Source: Alphaproteobacteria bacterium (GTDB lineage Bacteria > Pseudomonadota > Alphaproteobacteria > Micavibrionales > Micavibrionaceae). Taken from it: a DNA stretch of 38,621 nucleotides. The notes below the pieces were generated by a model that was given only the letters and a program-made list of their open reading frames with translations, did not search any database and was not told the origin of the DNA. Below are positions 26,040-35,904 of the stretch, in pieces; the stretch's first letter is position 1, and every line of letters starts with the position of its first letter. The stretch lies in assembly GCA_020442475.1 (NCBI GenBank), contig JAGRKA010000017.1, forward strand, positions 1-38,621, written 5' to 3'. A program made the position numbers and the translations under genes.

Positions 26040-27228
26040 AAACGAACCCGACGAACGCGGGCATTTCGGCCCCTATGGCGGGCGTTATGTCGCAGAAACC
26101 CTTATGCCGTTGATCCTCTCCGTTGAGGAAGCCTGGAATGCGGCCAAGGACGACCCGGCCTTTTGGGCGGAATTTGACGATCTGGCTGAGCATTATATAG
26201 GCCGCCCGTCGCCGCTTTACTTTGCTAAGCGCATCACCGAGCATCTGGGCGGCGCGAAAGTCTATTTCAAGCGCGACGAGCTGAACCATACGGGCGCGCA
26301 CAAGATTAACCATTGTATCGGGCAGGTTCTTCTGGCCAAGCGTATGGGCAAAACACGCATTATCGCTGAAACGGGTGCGGGCCAGCACGGCGTCGCAACA
26401 GCGACCGTGTGCGCCCTCTTTGACTTGCCCTGCACCATCTTTATGGGCGCGACCGATATCGAGCGTCAGGCCCCGAACGTCTTTCGGATGAAGCTCTTAG
26501 GTGCCGAAGTCCGGCCTGTGAAAAGCGGCTCAGGGACGCTCAAGGACGCGATGAATGAAGCGCTGCGCGACTGGGTGACGAACGTGCACGACACCTATTA
26601 TCTGATCGGCACAGTTGCCGGCCCACACCCTTATCCGGCGATGGTCCGGGATTTCCAGTCCGTCATCGGCAAGGAGCTTAAAACCCAGATGCAAGAGCGT
26701 GAGGGCCGCTTGCCGGATACGCTGGTGGCCTGTATCGGCGGCGGATCAAACGCTATGGGGCTGTTCCATCCGTTTCTGGACGACCGTGAGGTTAATCTGG
26801 TCGGCGTAGAAGCCGGCGGGCTGGGCGTGGATACCGACAAACATGCAGCCTCACTGGCGGGGGGCAAGCCGGGTATTCTCCACGGGATGCAAAGCTACTT
26901 CCTGCAAAATGAAGACGGCCAGATTACGGAGGCGCATTCCATCTCCGCCGGGCTGGACTATCCGGGTATCGGGCCGGAGCATGCATGGCTCTTCGATCAA
27001 AAACGGGTCAACTACGTCTCAGTGACGGATCAGGAGGCCCTTGATGCGTTCCAGCTCTGCACAAAGCTGGAGGGCATTATTCCTGCGCTGGAGCCGTCCC
27101 ACGCCTTTGCACATGTCATCAAACTTGCGCCGACCCTCCCCAAAGATCATATTCTTGTTATGAATATGTGCGGGCGGGGCGACAAGGATATTTTCACGAT
27201 CGCCGACAAGCTGGGCGTTTCGTTGTGA
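26017..27228 (+). CDS. trpB: Tryptophan synthase beta chain
   Basis: TrpB joins indole and serine to form tryptophan, using pyridoxal phosphate. The 403-residue product has the PLP lysine K96 in HTGAHKINH, the [13 protein letters not shown] motif with the catalytic glutamate, and the phosphate-cup [10 protein letters not shown]. Length is normal and it is of the TrpB1 type, which normally works with TrpA. The gene starts inside the trpF end. No trpA follows within this window: the next gene, overlapping by four bases, encodes an unrelated effector-binding protein. Confidence 0.98.
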   Translation: MTTANSLKNEPDERGHFGPYGGRYVAETLMPLILSVEEAWNAAKDDPAFWAEFDDLAEHYIGRPSPLYFAKRITEHLGGAKVYFKRDELNHTGAHKINHCIGQVLLAKRMGKTRIIAETGAGQHGVATATVCALFDLPCTIFMGATDIERQAPNVFRMKLLGAEVRPVKSGSGTLKDAMNEALRDWVTNVHDTYYLIGTVAGPHPYPAMVRDFQSVIGKELKTQMQEREGRLPDTLVACIGGGSNAMGLFHPFLDDREVNLVGVEAGGLGVDTDKHAASLAGGKPGILHGMQSYFLQNEDGQITEAHSISAGLDYPGIGPEHAWLFDQKRVNYVSVTDQEALDAFQLCTKLEGIIPALEPSHAFAHVIKLAPTLPKDHILVMNMCGRGDKDIFTIADKLGVSL

Positions 27229-27716
27229 GCGTGCAGGAGATCAGGGCCGGTCTGGTGGAGGTTGAGCCCTTCACCGTGGCCGGGCTTTCCCGTGTTACGG
27301 ACTCCGAGCGGGCGGCCGACGATATTAACGCGCTGTGGCAGGCTTTTTTTGAAAAGCAGATCGGGCGGGACCTTCCCGGTAAGGCCGACGATGTGATCTA
27401 TGCGGTTTACTCCGATTATGAGGGCGATCATACAAAGCCCTACCGTGTGACGATCGGCTACCGGGTAGAGGAAGACGCACCCGATTCGCCTGCATCCCCA
27501 GAGTTACATCGTATCATCTGTCAGGCCGGACCGTATGCGCTGCTCAGCGCCGCCGGGGAACAGCCGCGCGCGCTTATCGAAGCGTGGGAGGCCGTCTGGG
27601 CCGGAGATCTGGAGCGCCGTTTCGCCACGGATTTTGAGATTTACGGCCCGCGCTTTTTTCAGGAAGGGCTGAACGAAGTCCTGCTCCATATAGGGCTGAA
27701 CGCGCCCGGCGCATAA
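27225..27716 (+). CDS. GyrI/Cass2-like effector-binding domain protein
   Basis: This 163-residue protein resembles the stand-alone GyrI-like or Cass2-type small-molecule binding domain. The sequence opens with [14 protein letters not shown], then INALWQAFF, then [23 protein letters not shown], all typical of that fold, and has no DNA-binding domain. The start is GTG at 27225, overlapping the trpB stop as GTGA. The family binds diverse, often cationic or aromatic ligands. Its place after trpB, where trpA commonly stands, is unusual; a role in sensing or buffering a pathway compound is speculation. Confidence 0.78.
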   Translation: MSVQEIRAGLVEVEPFTVAGLSRVTDSERAADDINALWQAFFEKQIGRDLPGKADDVIYAVYSDYEGDHTKPYRVTIGYRVEEDAPDSPASPELHRIICQAGPYALLSAAGEQPRALIEAWEAVWAGDLERRFATDFEIYGPRFFQEGLNEVLLHIGLNAPGA

Positions 27717-27741
27717 CCGGCGCATAAAGCGTTATTCAGGG

Positions 27742-28083
27742 CTATTCCGCGATCTTTTTCACGAATTCGGATTTCAGGCCCATCTGGCCGATACCGGGGA
27801 TTTTGCAGTCGATATCGTGATCGCTGCCGGGGGCAAGGCGGATATTTTTGACCTTCGTGCCGACCTTGACGACTCCGCCCCGGAATTTTAAATCCTTGAT
27901 CACGGTAACGCTATCCCCGTCCTGTAAGGGTGTGCCGTTGGCATCACATATGGCCGCGCTCGAATCCTCATCCCCGCCGCCGCCTTGCGCCCATTCATGC
28001 GCGCATTCCGGGCAGATATAAAGCGCCCCATCTTCATAGGTATAAGGGGAGGAGCATTTCGGACATGGGGGGAGTTGGGTCAT
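27742..28083 (-). CDS. yjdM: YjdM (PhnA) family zinc-ribbon protein
   Basis: This is a 113-residue protein of the YjdM/PhnA family. The N-terminus is a zinc ribbon with C7-x2-C10 and C24-x2-C27 ([15 protein letters not shown], then [10 protein letters not shown]), and the C-terminal domain is the family's SH3-like barrel ([15 protein letters not shown], then GTKVKNIRL). E. coli YjdM is 111 residues. Despite the old name PhnA, a role in phosphonate use is not established. ATG at 28083 is chosen; a GTG five codons upstream is the alternative. It is convergent with the gene at 27225. Confidence 0.93.
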   Translation of the reverse strand: MTQLPPCPKCSSPYTYEDGALYICPECAHEWAQGGGGDEDSSAAICDANGTPLQDGDSVTVIKDLKFRGGVVKVGTKVKNIRLAPGSDHDIDCKIPGIGQMGLKSEFVKKIAE

Positions 28084-28087
28084 TTTT

Positions 28088-28109
28088 ATTTTAACCACTA
28101 AGACACGAA
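28088..28109. repeat. Fragment of a widespread intergenic repeat
   Basis: The stretch AACCACTAAGACACGAAG between yjdM and the SIR2-like gene resembles a dispersed intergenic sequence seen in many bacterial genomes. It overlaps the end of the SIR2-like gene and, with the repeats at 29211-29507, brackets it. The identification is by recall of the pattern. Confidence 0.4.
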
Positions 28110-29179
28110 GCTATCCTACGGCCATATTCATCAAATAAATTTGTACATTTTTTATCATAAATATGAATGGTTGGATCATCACTAGGTAAAAGTACATTGT
28201 CATTGGCTTTTAACAAGTTCAAAATACTATCCCTAATATCATCTTGGCTTGGCTTTGATTCATTAAAAGCGGAGGCATACACGTTCTTTACTCTATGTGA
28301 GTCTTGGGGTTGTAATAACGTCATGTTCATGTCATGAAAGCCAAAACCTAAAAATATTATGGTGTTTGCATTCTCTACAAGCTTTTGCATTCGAGAGATT
28401 ATTTTCTGATCTACAATTTGTTCCATAAATGTGGCTACTTTGTTTGAAAGGCCTAACAGTCTTTCTGCAGTAACGGTATCATCTCCAAAAGCTACTTGGT
28501 TGTTTGAATGTTGCCAAGGTAAATCTCCAACTGTTCCATATGGATGAATGATGTTCAGAGGCTCAAGAAGTTTTACTGCCTGATTTTGGTCCAGATCATA
28601 CAAATTTCGGACTGTATGTAAAAAATAATGTTCAACACAACGGTCATAATTAAACACGATGAAATCGACATTATGGAGTTTTTTTTGGAAGTCGGTTCGA
28701 CCATGCCCGTTTGATAATTTCATAAAAAGTTTGTTGTACCAAGTGTTTAGAATTCGGTCCAATTTAGGTTTGGGATCATGACTTTCTCTATGATCCGCGT
28801 ATAGAGGGCTTGATCGTTCTGCTTCTAAGATAGAGTGTACGATCCCCAATTTTCCAAGAAGCTGGACTTCAGGTTTGTCCGCGTTTGAAGATAAAAAGTA
28901 ATCAATAGACGGGGAACGTCCTATCGCGCTATGAATATAATTTCCTGTCCGCACAAAAGTTTCTTGGTAGCCCTGGTTGACTTCTTGTTGTTGTGCTACG
29001 TATTTACGAACTGCTGACAAAATTCGATGGTCACCACTAACAAGCTGTTGTCCAAAAGGATTTTCAAATTTAATATTCACTTTGTTTGCAATTATTTCTT
29101 TGAGTTTGCTACCGATTGGAAGACCTACCTCTTCGCTTGCGCCTGCTCCTATGATAAAAAGTGTTTTTTGATTTTTCAT
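28091..29179 (-). CDS. SIR2-like domain protein, candidate defence NADase
   Basis: This 362-residue soluble protein is of the SIR2-like (SIR2_2 type) superfamily. The nucleotide-binding GAGAS is at 11-15, the SIDYFL segment at 91-96, N177 in VFNYDR and H212 in [10 protein letters not shown] take the places of the catalytic asparagine and histidine, and [10 protein letters not shown] at 276-285 closes the fold. Proteins of this group are NAD-binding, and several (ThsA, DSR proteins, SIR2-HerA) are antiphage NADases. This one has no fused domain and no visible partner gene. It is markedly AT-rich compared with yjdM and thiC and is bracketed by repeats, which suggests acquisition. ATG at 29179 begins just before the fold; the longer reading frame runs into a repeat. 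The defence role is inference. Confidence 0.8.
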   Translation of the reverse strand: MKNQKTLFIIGAGASEEVGLPIGSKLKEIIANKVNIKFENPFGQQLVSGDHRILSAVRKYVAQQQEVNQGYQETFVRTGNYIHSAIGRSPSIDYFLSSNADKPEVQLLGKLGIVHSILEAERSSPLYADHRESHDPKPKLDRILNTWYNKLFMKLSNGHGRTDFQKKLHNVDFIVFNYDRCVEHYFLHTVRNLYDLDQNQAVKLLEPLNIIHPYGTVGDLPWQHSNNQVAFGDDTVTAERLLGLSNKVATFMEQIVDQKIISRMQKLVENANTIIFLGFGFHDMNMTLLQPQDSHRVKNVYASAFNESKPSQDDIRDSILNLLKANDNVLLPSDDPTIHIYDKKCTNLFDEYGRRIASCLSG

Positions 29180-29210
29180 AACTATATAATTTTCTTCAAG
29201 CTCCCTTTCC

Positions 29211-29296
29211 ACCACAATGTCATTGTGAGCGCAGCGAAGCAATCCAGAAAACGTGGATTGCCGCGTCAGCCTGACGGCCTTCCTCACAATGACGGC
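29211..29296. repeat. Palindromic dispersed repeat, copy A
   Basis: This 86-base element starts ACCACAATGTCATTGTGAG and ends CTCACAATGACGGC. The outer arms are complementary (CATTGTGAG with CTCACAATG), and an inner palindrome GCAATCCA/TGGATTGC forms a hairpin. It matches copy B at 29423-29507 with a few differences, including a paired change in the arms. Repeats of this pattern are common in intergenic regions of alphaproteobacteria. It lies directly upstream of the SIR2-like gene. Confidence 0.9.
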
Positions 29297-29422
29297 GGGG
29301 GTTAAGCTGCTTTCCCCGTGCTCTCTGTGATCTCCGTGTTAAAAAACGGATGGACCCCCGCCTGCGCGGGGATGACAGGGGGGGCTGTGGGGGTGACAGA
29401 GAAGTGTTAAGCCACTCCTTAC
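29297..29422. repeat. Spacer with further repeat-type segments
   Basis: Between the two palindromic copies lie CTCTCTGTGATCTCCGTGTT and ACCCCCGCCTGCGCGGGGAT, both of which resemble dispersed intergenic repeats known from many genomes; the second forms a GC-rich hairpin (CCCCGC/GCGGGG). No gene is visible here. The whole stretch looks like a nest of repeat insertions. Confidence 0.55.
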
Positions 29423-29507
29423 ACCACAATGTCATTGCGAGTGCAGCGAAGCAATCCAGAAAACATGGATTGCCGCGTCGGCCTAACGGCCTTCTCGCAA
29501 TGACGGC
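29423..29507. repeat. Palindromic dispersed repeat, copy B
   Basis: This is an 85-base second copy of the element at 29211, in the same orientation. The arms read CATTGCGAG and CTCGCAATG, so the pair that is T-A in copy A is C-G here, keeping the base pairing. The inner hairpin GCAATCCA/TGGATTGC is unchanged. It ends 8 bases before the stop codon of thiC. Confidence 0.9.
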
Positions 29508-29514
29508 AGGAGCG

Positions 29515-31372
<1,858 letters not shown>

Positions 31373-31461
31373 TTCGTATGACGCTAACTTCACACATTTG
31401 CCGGAATTGTCAAGGCGGCGATTGCCACGGGCGGCAAAAGAGCCTATATCTGTTTTCCGTT

Positions 31462-32106
31462 ATGGAAGCTTATCTGAAAAAACGCCTGATGCGTACGGCT
31501 CTTTTATCTCTGATCGCCGCGATTGTCGGCATCGGGATTGGCTTGTTTCAAATGGCCGGGCAGGATGGCGCTACGACTCAGAAACCTGTAAAATCCACGC
31601 CGATTGCCGGTATACAGATTGGCGGACCGTTCGAACTGACGGACCATAACGGCCAGCGGGTCAGCGAGAAGGATTTTGCAGGCTCTTACAAGCTGATCTA
31701 TTTCGGATTTACCTATTGTCCGGCCATCTGCCCAACGGAGTTACAAAAGATTACGCGCGTGATGAAGGCTCTGCCGGAAGAGGCCGCCGCGAAAATCCAG
31801 CCGCTTTTTATTACCGTCGATCCGGAGCGCGATACGGTAGAGGTGATGAAGGACTATGTTTCGCTCTTCGATCCACGCCTGATCGGTCTGACCGGGAGCC
31901 GGGACGATATCGACCGCACCCTTGATGCTTATCGCATCTTCGCGACGAAAGTGCAGGAAGAAGGCGCGGAAGACTATACGATGGATCATTCCAGCTTTAT
32001 CTATCTTATGAGCCCGGACGACCGGCTTATATCAATCTACCGCATTCAGGACGATGCGGAGATGATGCGCGCCGATATACTCAAAATTCTGGGTGTAGAC
32101 TCTTGA
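31462..32106 (+). CDS. SCO1/SenC family protein
   Basis: SCO proteins are membrane-anchored, thioredoxin-fold copper chaperones for assembly of the CuA centre of cytochrome c oxidase. The 214-residue product has an N-terminal membrane anchor (about 11-31), then the copper ligands C86 and C90 in the motif CPAICP and H176 in MDHSSF, with the periplasmic domain's FFTYC-like region FGFTYCPAIC. ATG at 31462 is chosen since it puts the anchor at the N terminus; the frame is open to an ATG at 31378, which lies at the edge of the riboswitch on the other strand. It is divergent from thiC. Confidence 0.92.
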   Translation: MEAYLKKRLMRTALLSLIAAIVGIGIGLFQMAGQDGATTQKPVKSTPIAGIQIGGPFELTDHNGQRVSEKDFAGSYKLIYFGFTYCPAICPTELQKITRVMKALPEEAAAKIQPLFITVDPERDTVEVMKDYVSLFDPRLIGLTGSRDDIDRTLDAYRIFATKVQEEGAEDYTMDHSSFIYLMSPDDRLISIYRIQDDAEMMRADILKILGVDS

Positions 32107-32176
32107 AGCCCGTCCTCTGCGCTTTAAAGGACAAGGCTTATCCCCCGAAAATACCGGCCTGTGTCAACGGCTTTAA

Positions 32177-32204
32177 TTGACGTTTCATGCTAATGCCGTA
32201 GGAT
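32177..32204 (+). promoter_or_regulatory. Possible promoter of the AMIN-domain gene
   Basis: TTGACG (32177-32182) and TAGGAT (32199-32204) are 16 bases apart, close to the sigma-70 pattern. A start near 32211 would fit a translation start at 32243 and exclude the longer frame beginning at 32177. The assignment is by pattern only. Confidence 0.4.
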
Positions 32205-32242
32205 TCGCATATTATCGGCTCACCGGTTACGGATACTTGTCT

Positions 32243-33244
32243 TTGTTTTACGGATTTCAAAAGCGCAGACGTTCTTTCTTCCTGCCTGTGGCGGCATTTG
32301 CGGCTCTGGCCGTATCCGGTTGCGGACTCGATCTGGATTCGGACCCGCTGGCCTTTATGACCTCGCCGCCCGGCAAAAAAACATACATACGCGAAGACAA
32401 TGCCGCCGCGCCGCCCGACCTGCTGATGAACGCCCCGCCTTTGGAGATGAAAGAAGGCGGATCTACGGGGGTATTCGGCCTTAATCTGGAAACATATTTC
32501 GCAGGCAATATGGGGGATGATCCTTCCGCCCGGATGGACCGGATGGAGCGCGCGCTTATCGCGATGCATCGCGACCTTAAAATCATGTTGCCGGACTTAC
32601 AGCATTATGCGGACCGTGAGCAAAAAAGGATTGATGTTGCCGCTTTGTTGGAAGCGCCTGGTCGCCCGCCTTCGCAACCCTTCGACACGATGGGGCAAAA
32701 TGGAGGCGCGGAGGTAATGGCTACACCGGATGTTCCTGCAAATGCCAAACCTGTAGCGCTTGTCCCGGTGTCCGCACCCGCCAACCCTGTCATGCCGGAT
32801 GATTTAGACGAACAGCCTGAAGAGGAACCGGTGAAAATAAACGCCCCCGTACTGCCGGGTGACCCTGTGACGCCTGGTCCGGGAAGTGCGCAGGCCGCAG
32901 GAGAGCGTACAGTGATTAGCGGTATCCGCGTTGGCGAACACCCCGATAGAGTCCGTATCGTATTTGATATCACGAAAAAAGGAACGCCTTATACATCCGA
33001 TCTGGATAACGGGGAGCATATTCTGGTCGTCGAGCTTCCGGATGCGCAATGGGATACGCCTGTTACAAGTGAGTCCTTTGGCGCTATTCCGGTGTTGAAA
33101 TCTTACAAGGTTGAGCGCTTTAATAGCGGTCAGGGCCGAATTTTTGTGCTACAACTGAAAAGCTCGAGCAAGATCCTTGCGCAAAGCCGATTACCTGCGC
33201 TTTCCGGCGGTGGAGAGCGGATCGTTATCGACCTTGCAAAGTGA
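32243..33244 (+). CDS. AMIN-domain lipoprotein
   Basis: This 333-residue exported lipoprotein has a basic N-terminus (QKRRRS), a hydrophobic segment, and a lipobox LAVSGC with the lipid-carrying C27. A proline-rich, acidic, poorly structured linker (about 130-235) leads to a C-terminal AMIN domain (about 240-333; ISGIRVGEHPDRVRIVFDI, then VVELPDAQW, RIFVLQLK). AMIN domains bind peptidoglycan or secretin complexes in the periplasm. The start is uncertain: TTG at 32243 has GGA at a good distance, TTG at 32237 and 32177 are alternatives, and no ATG fits. The following gene is a small entericidin lipoprotein. Confidence 0.8.
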   Translation: MFYGFQKRRRSFFLPVAAFAALAVSGCGLDLDSDPLAFMTSPPGKKTYIREDNAAAPPDLLMNAPPLEMKEGGSTGVFGLNLETYFAGNMGDDPSARMDRMERALIAMHRDLKIMLPDLQHYADREQKRIDVAALLEAPGRPPSQPFDTMGQNGGAEVMATPDVPANAKPVALVPVSAPANPVMPDDLDEQPEEEPVKINAPVLPGDPVTPGPGSAQAAGERTVISGIRVGEHPDRVRIVFDITKKGTPYTSDLDNGEHILVVELPDAQWDTPVTSESFGAIPVLKSYKVERFNSGQGRIFVLQLKSSSKILAQSRLPALSGGGERIVIDLAK

Positions 33245-33282
33245 GCTTGTCCGGCGTGGAATAAAGAAAGGATTTAACGAAA

Positions 33283-33420
33283 ATGAAACAACGCAAAATG
33301 GTCACGGTTCTTTTAATCTCTATTCTCGCCGGTTTTACGCTCGGCGCGTGCAGCAACACGTTTGAGGGAATAGGCCGGGATGTAGAACATGCCGGAGAAA
33401 AAATTCAGGATACGTTCTAA
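33283..33420 (+). CDS. Entericidin family small lipoprotein
   Basis: This 45-residue protein has a short basic N-terminus, a hydrophobic signal, and a lipobox TLGAC with C23. The mature tail (SNTFEGIGRDVEHAGEKIQD) has the entericidin A/B pattern. AAAGGA lies 10 bases before the ATG. Entericidins are cell-envelope lipoproteins, in E. coli arranged as an antidote/toxin pair; here only one copy is present, so toxicity is not implied. It is followed by a terminator hairpin. Confidence 0.9.
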   Translation: MKQRKMVTVLLISILAGFTLGACSNTFEGIGRDVEHAGEKIQDTF

Positions 33421-33432
33421 CATGTGTTAAGA

Positions 33433-33463
33433 GGCCGGGATGATAACCCGGCCCTCACCGTTT
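33433..33463 (+). terminator. Hairpin behind the entericidin gene
   Basis: GGCCGGG (33433-33439) pairs with CCCGGCC (33447-33453) around ATGATAA. The following sequence has only a short T run (CCGTTTAG), so termination would be weak by the intrinsic route. Confidence 0.55.
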
Positions 33464-33494
33464 AGTTAGCAGAGATTAAAGGCAAACAGGAATA

Positions 33495-34076
33495 ATGGCG
33501 AACACGACGAAACGTAAGCTTGTTGAAAAAGCGGAAAGGTCGCTGTGGCAAAATGGCTATGACGGTACATCCATCAACGCGTTGGTTGCCGATGCCGGTG
33601 TCAGCAAAGGCGCTTTTTTCCACCATTATCCTAACAAGCGGGCGATTATTCTGGATGTTCTGGACAAATACGCCCAAGACCGGATTTTTGCGCCTCTTGA
33701 GGCGTGCGCAGATAGGGAAAGCGTCAAGGAGTCGCTTTTTTCATGGATTGAATCGATCTTCCGTGACTATGAGCAAGCCGATTTTAAAAGTGGGTGTTTG
33801 TTGGGAAACTCAGCTCTGGAGCTTTCTGACGAAGATGAAGCCATTCGGGAGAGGATTCGGGATATTGTTCTCCAATGGGAAAACCGGCTGGTAAATCTTC
33901 TGAAGCCACTTGCTGCCGAAGACAAGCTGCTCATGGAGCCTCGCCAGTTGGCTCGGCTGTTGATCGCCGCGGTCGAGGGTACGGTCCTGACCTCTAAAGT
34001 CCATAAGGACTCTATTCGTGCCAGTCGCGAATTTCAGGCGCTCTTCCAGCTTATAGAGCTTATGATCAAGGATTAA
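33495..34076 (+). CDS. TetR/AcrR family transcriptional regulator
   Basis: This 193-residue regulator has the TetR-type helix-turn-helix at the N-terminus (about 7-52: LVEKAERSLWQNGYDGTSINALVADAGVSKGAFFHHYPNK in blocks) and a helical ligand-binding domain with the TetR_C pattern (GCLLGNSALELSDEDEAIRERI, then AAVEGTVLTSKV). The AGGAA ribosome binding site sits 5-6 bases before the ATG. The gene is flanked by an entericidin and a receiver protein, with no obvious target nearby. The ligand is unknown. Confidence 0.93.
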   Translation: MANTTKRKLVEKAERSLWQNGYDGTSINALVADAGVSKGAFFHHYPNKRAIILDVLDKYAQDRIFAPLEACADRESVKESLFSWIESIFRDYEQADFKSGCLLGNSALELSDEDEAIRERIRDIVLQWENRLVNLLKPLAAEDKLLMEPRQLARLLIAAVEGTVLTSKVHKDSIRASREFQALFQLIELMIKD

Positions 34077-34097
34077 GCTTATCATTCATTCTAAAGC

Positions 34098-34124
34098 TGG
34101 CCTTTGCAGGTCCGGCCATTTTTT
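34098..34124 (+). terminator. Intrinsic terminator of the TetR gene
   Basis: TGGCC (34098-34102) pairs with GGCCA (34114-34118) and is followed directly by TTTTTT (34119-34124). It lies 22 bases after the stop codon. Confidence 0.7.
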
Positions 34125-34166
34125 GTGCGTCATAATTGAATACAATAGTATGGGGTTTTTATATCG

Positions 34167-35168
34167 ATGAGTTTGGATATCAAGTCGCTGCATATTTTAG
34201 TCGTAGAGGATATCATCCCTATGCAGGATCTGACCGTACGCTTGCTTAAAGCGCTCGGAATTGGACGGGTGAGCGTTGCTGCGAACGGTGAAGACGGGTA
34301 CCGTGCCTATTGTGATCAAGAGCCGGATATTGTCCTGACAGATTGGAAAATGCCTGTTTCAGACGGGATGAAAATGCTCACGCAAATCCGGCGCGGGGAG
34401 ACATCTCCAAACAGAACGATTCCGGTGATCATGATGACCGGTTTTTCCTCCAAAGACCGTATTTCGGAGGCTCGCGACAGCGGCGTTACGGAGTTTCTTG
34501 TCAAACCCTTCTCAGCGCAGGATGTCACAAAGCGTCTTGCTGCCATTATTAAAAATCCACGGGATTTTATTGTAGCGCCAGGCTATGTCGGACCGGATCG
34601 TCGCAGGCGGCGCGATGAAGATCATCCGGAGGAGGAAGAGCGGCGTGAAAAAGACACTGTTCGGCGTATTCCGGGTGAGCAATGTTTGCAAAAAGAGGCG
34701 GCTGCCGCATTGCTGAACCCCATATCGATTGAGCGCTCTCAAAGCGTGATTGATAATGACAAAACCGATTTTATTCCGATTGTAACCCGTTTTCTGGAAC
34801 AATTAGCCGAAGCCGTCGAGGCCGCAAAAAGCAAAGATGATCCGGGGCGGCGCGAATTACGCGATATTATTGATGAGGTCATGCAGATCAAGGCAAATGC
34901 CAAGATTTTCAAATATGATCTTGTAGGTGATTTGGCCGGGATCATGCTGGATTTTCTTGAGGAGCTTAATGAGATTGATGAGTTTGTGATCCAGATTATC
35001 GATGCACACCAAAAAACGCTTTCTCATCTGGTGCAAAACAGGATGGAAGGCAATGGCGGAGATATTGGGAAAGTGCTCCGCGAAGAGCTTACAGGCGCCT
35101 GTAAGCGCTATATGCGTACGAGGGCGCAGGACTCGAAAGAACGCTTCCGGCAGGCGCGGGAGCAATAG
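34167..35168 (+). CDS. Receiver-domain protein with unrecognised C-terminal half
   Basis: This is a 333-residue cytoplasmic protein. The N-terminal receiver (about 6-125) has VVED, phosphoacceptor D59 in LTDWKMP, the threonine in MMTGFSS and the lysine in LVKPFS. It is followed by GYVGPDRRRR and a very charged linker (about 137-165), a pattern seen in receiver proteins of alphaproteobacteria. The C-terminal half (170-333) is helical, with no DNA-binding or enzymatic motif I recognise. A weak ribosome binding site (GGGG) precedes the ATG. No kinase adjoins it. Confidence 0.85.
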   Translation: MSLDIKSLHILVVEDIIPMQDLTVRLLKALGIGRVSVAANGEDGYRAYCDQEPDIVLTDWKMPVSDGMKMLTQIRRGETSPNRTIPVIMMTGFSSKDRISEARDSGVTEFLVKPFSAQDVTKRLAAIIKNPRDFIVAPGYVGPDRRRRRDEDHPEEEERREKDTVRRIPGEQCLQKEAAAALLNPISIERSQSVIDNDKTDFIPIVTRFLEQLAEAVEAAKSKDDPGRRELRDIIDEVMQIKANAKIFKYDLVGDLAGIMLDFLEELNEIDEFVIQIIDAHQKTLSHLVQNRMEGNGGDIGKVLREELTGACKRYMRTRAQDSKERFRQAREQ

Positions 35169-35243
35169 AAAGGCTTGCCCACTCTAACGATAAGCCCTAA
35201 AAACCCTTCCCAAAATAAATTTCGTCCTATATTCATACGGGTT

Positions 35244-35882
35244 ATGGAACGATTTCTTTCAGCAGCACTGGTTCTTCTATGTCTGGGTGTCTTTGGACTC
35301 TCCGTACCTGCGGCGCTAGCAGCGGAAAAAACGAAAGACTTCAAAGAGGATGTGCAGGCTGTCGAGCGCTATTTACAAGGCTTGACGACTGCACAGGCCC
35401 GCTTTGTGCAAACCACACCGGACGGCACACAGCTTGTCGGCACATTTTATCTTGAACGCCCCGGCAAGCTTCGCTTTGAATATGACCCGCCGCTAGAAGA
35501 TTTCGTCGTTGCAGACGGGTTCTTTATCTATTTTTACGATGCGGAGCTGGGGGAGCAGACGAACGCACCGATCGGGCAGACCCTGGCCGATTTCTTCCTG
35601 CGCAAGACGCTCAAGCTTGAGGGCGATATCACGGTTAAAAGCGTCAAGCGCGGCGGTGGCTTTTTACAGGTCGAACTGGCGCAGACCGATGACCCGGAGG
35701 CCGGTTCTTTGACTTTGGGCTTCAAGGAAGACCCTCTGACACTCAGCAAATGGCGTATCGTCGATGCGCAAGGGCTGATTACCGAGGTTGAGCTGTTCTA
35801 CCTTAAAACCGGGATCACGCATCCTAAGGAGCTTTTTGTCTATATGGACCCGGACAGATCAGCCCGCGGCTATAACAATTAG
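35244..35882 (+). CDS. lolA: LolA-type outer-membrane lipoprotein carrier
   Basis: LolA carries lipoproteins through the periplasm to the outer membrane. The 212-residue product has a signal peptide (about 1-27, ending SVPAALAA) and the LolA fold: MTTAQARFVQTTPDG, then GTFYLERPGKLRFEYDPPLEDFVVADGFFIYFYD, and the conserved C-terminal part (TLSKWRIVDAQGLITEVELF). The ATG at 35244 is chosen because the signal peptide starts there; the longer frame to 35175 overlaps nothing but adds an unfitting N-terminus. Its end precedes recR by 22 bases. Confidence 0.93.
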   Translation: MERFLSAALVLLCLGVFGLSVPAALAAEKTKDFKEDVQAVERYLQGLTTAQARFVQTTPDGTQLVGTFYLERPGKLRFEYDPPLEDFVVADGFFIYFYDAELGEQTNAPIGQTLADFFLRKTLKLEGDITVKSVKRGGGFLQVELAQTDDPEAGSLTLGFKEDPLTLSKWRIVDAQGLITEVELFYLKTGITHPKELFVYMDPDRSARGYNN

Positions 35883-35904
35883 GGGCAGGGCTGGAGCTGA
35901 GAAC

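Noticed and set aside
29180..29287. N-terminal extension of the SIR2-like protein
   Set aside because: The added residues are translated from the dispersed repeat upstream and do not belong to the fold.
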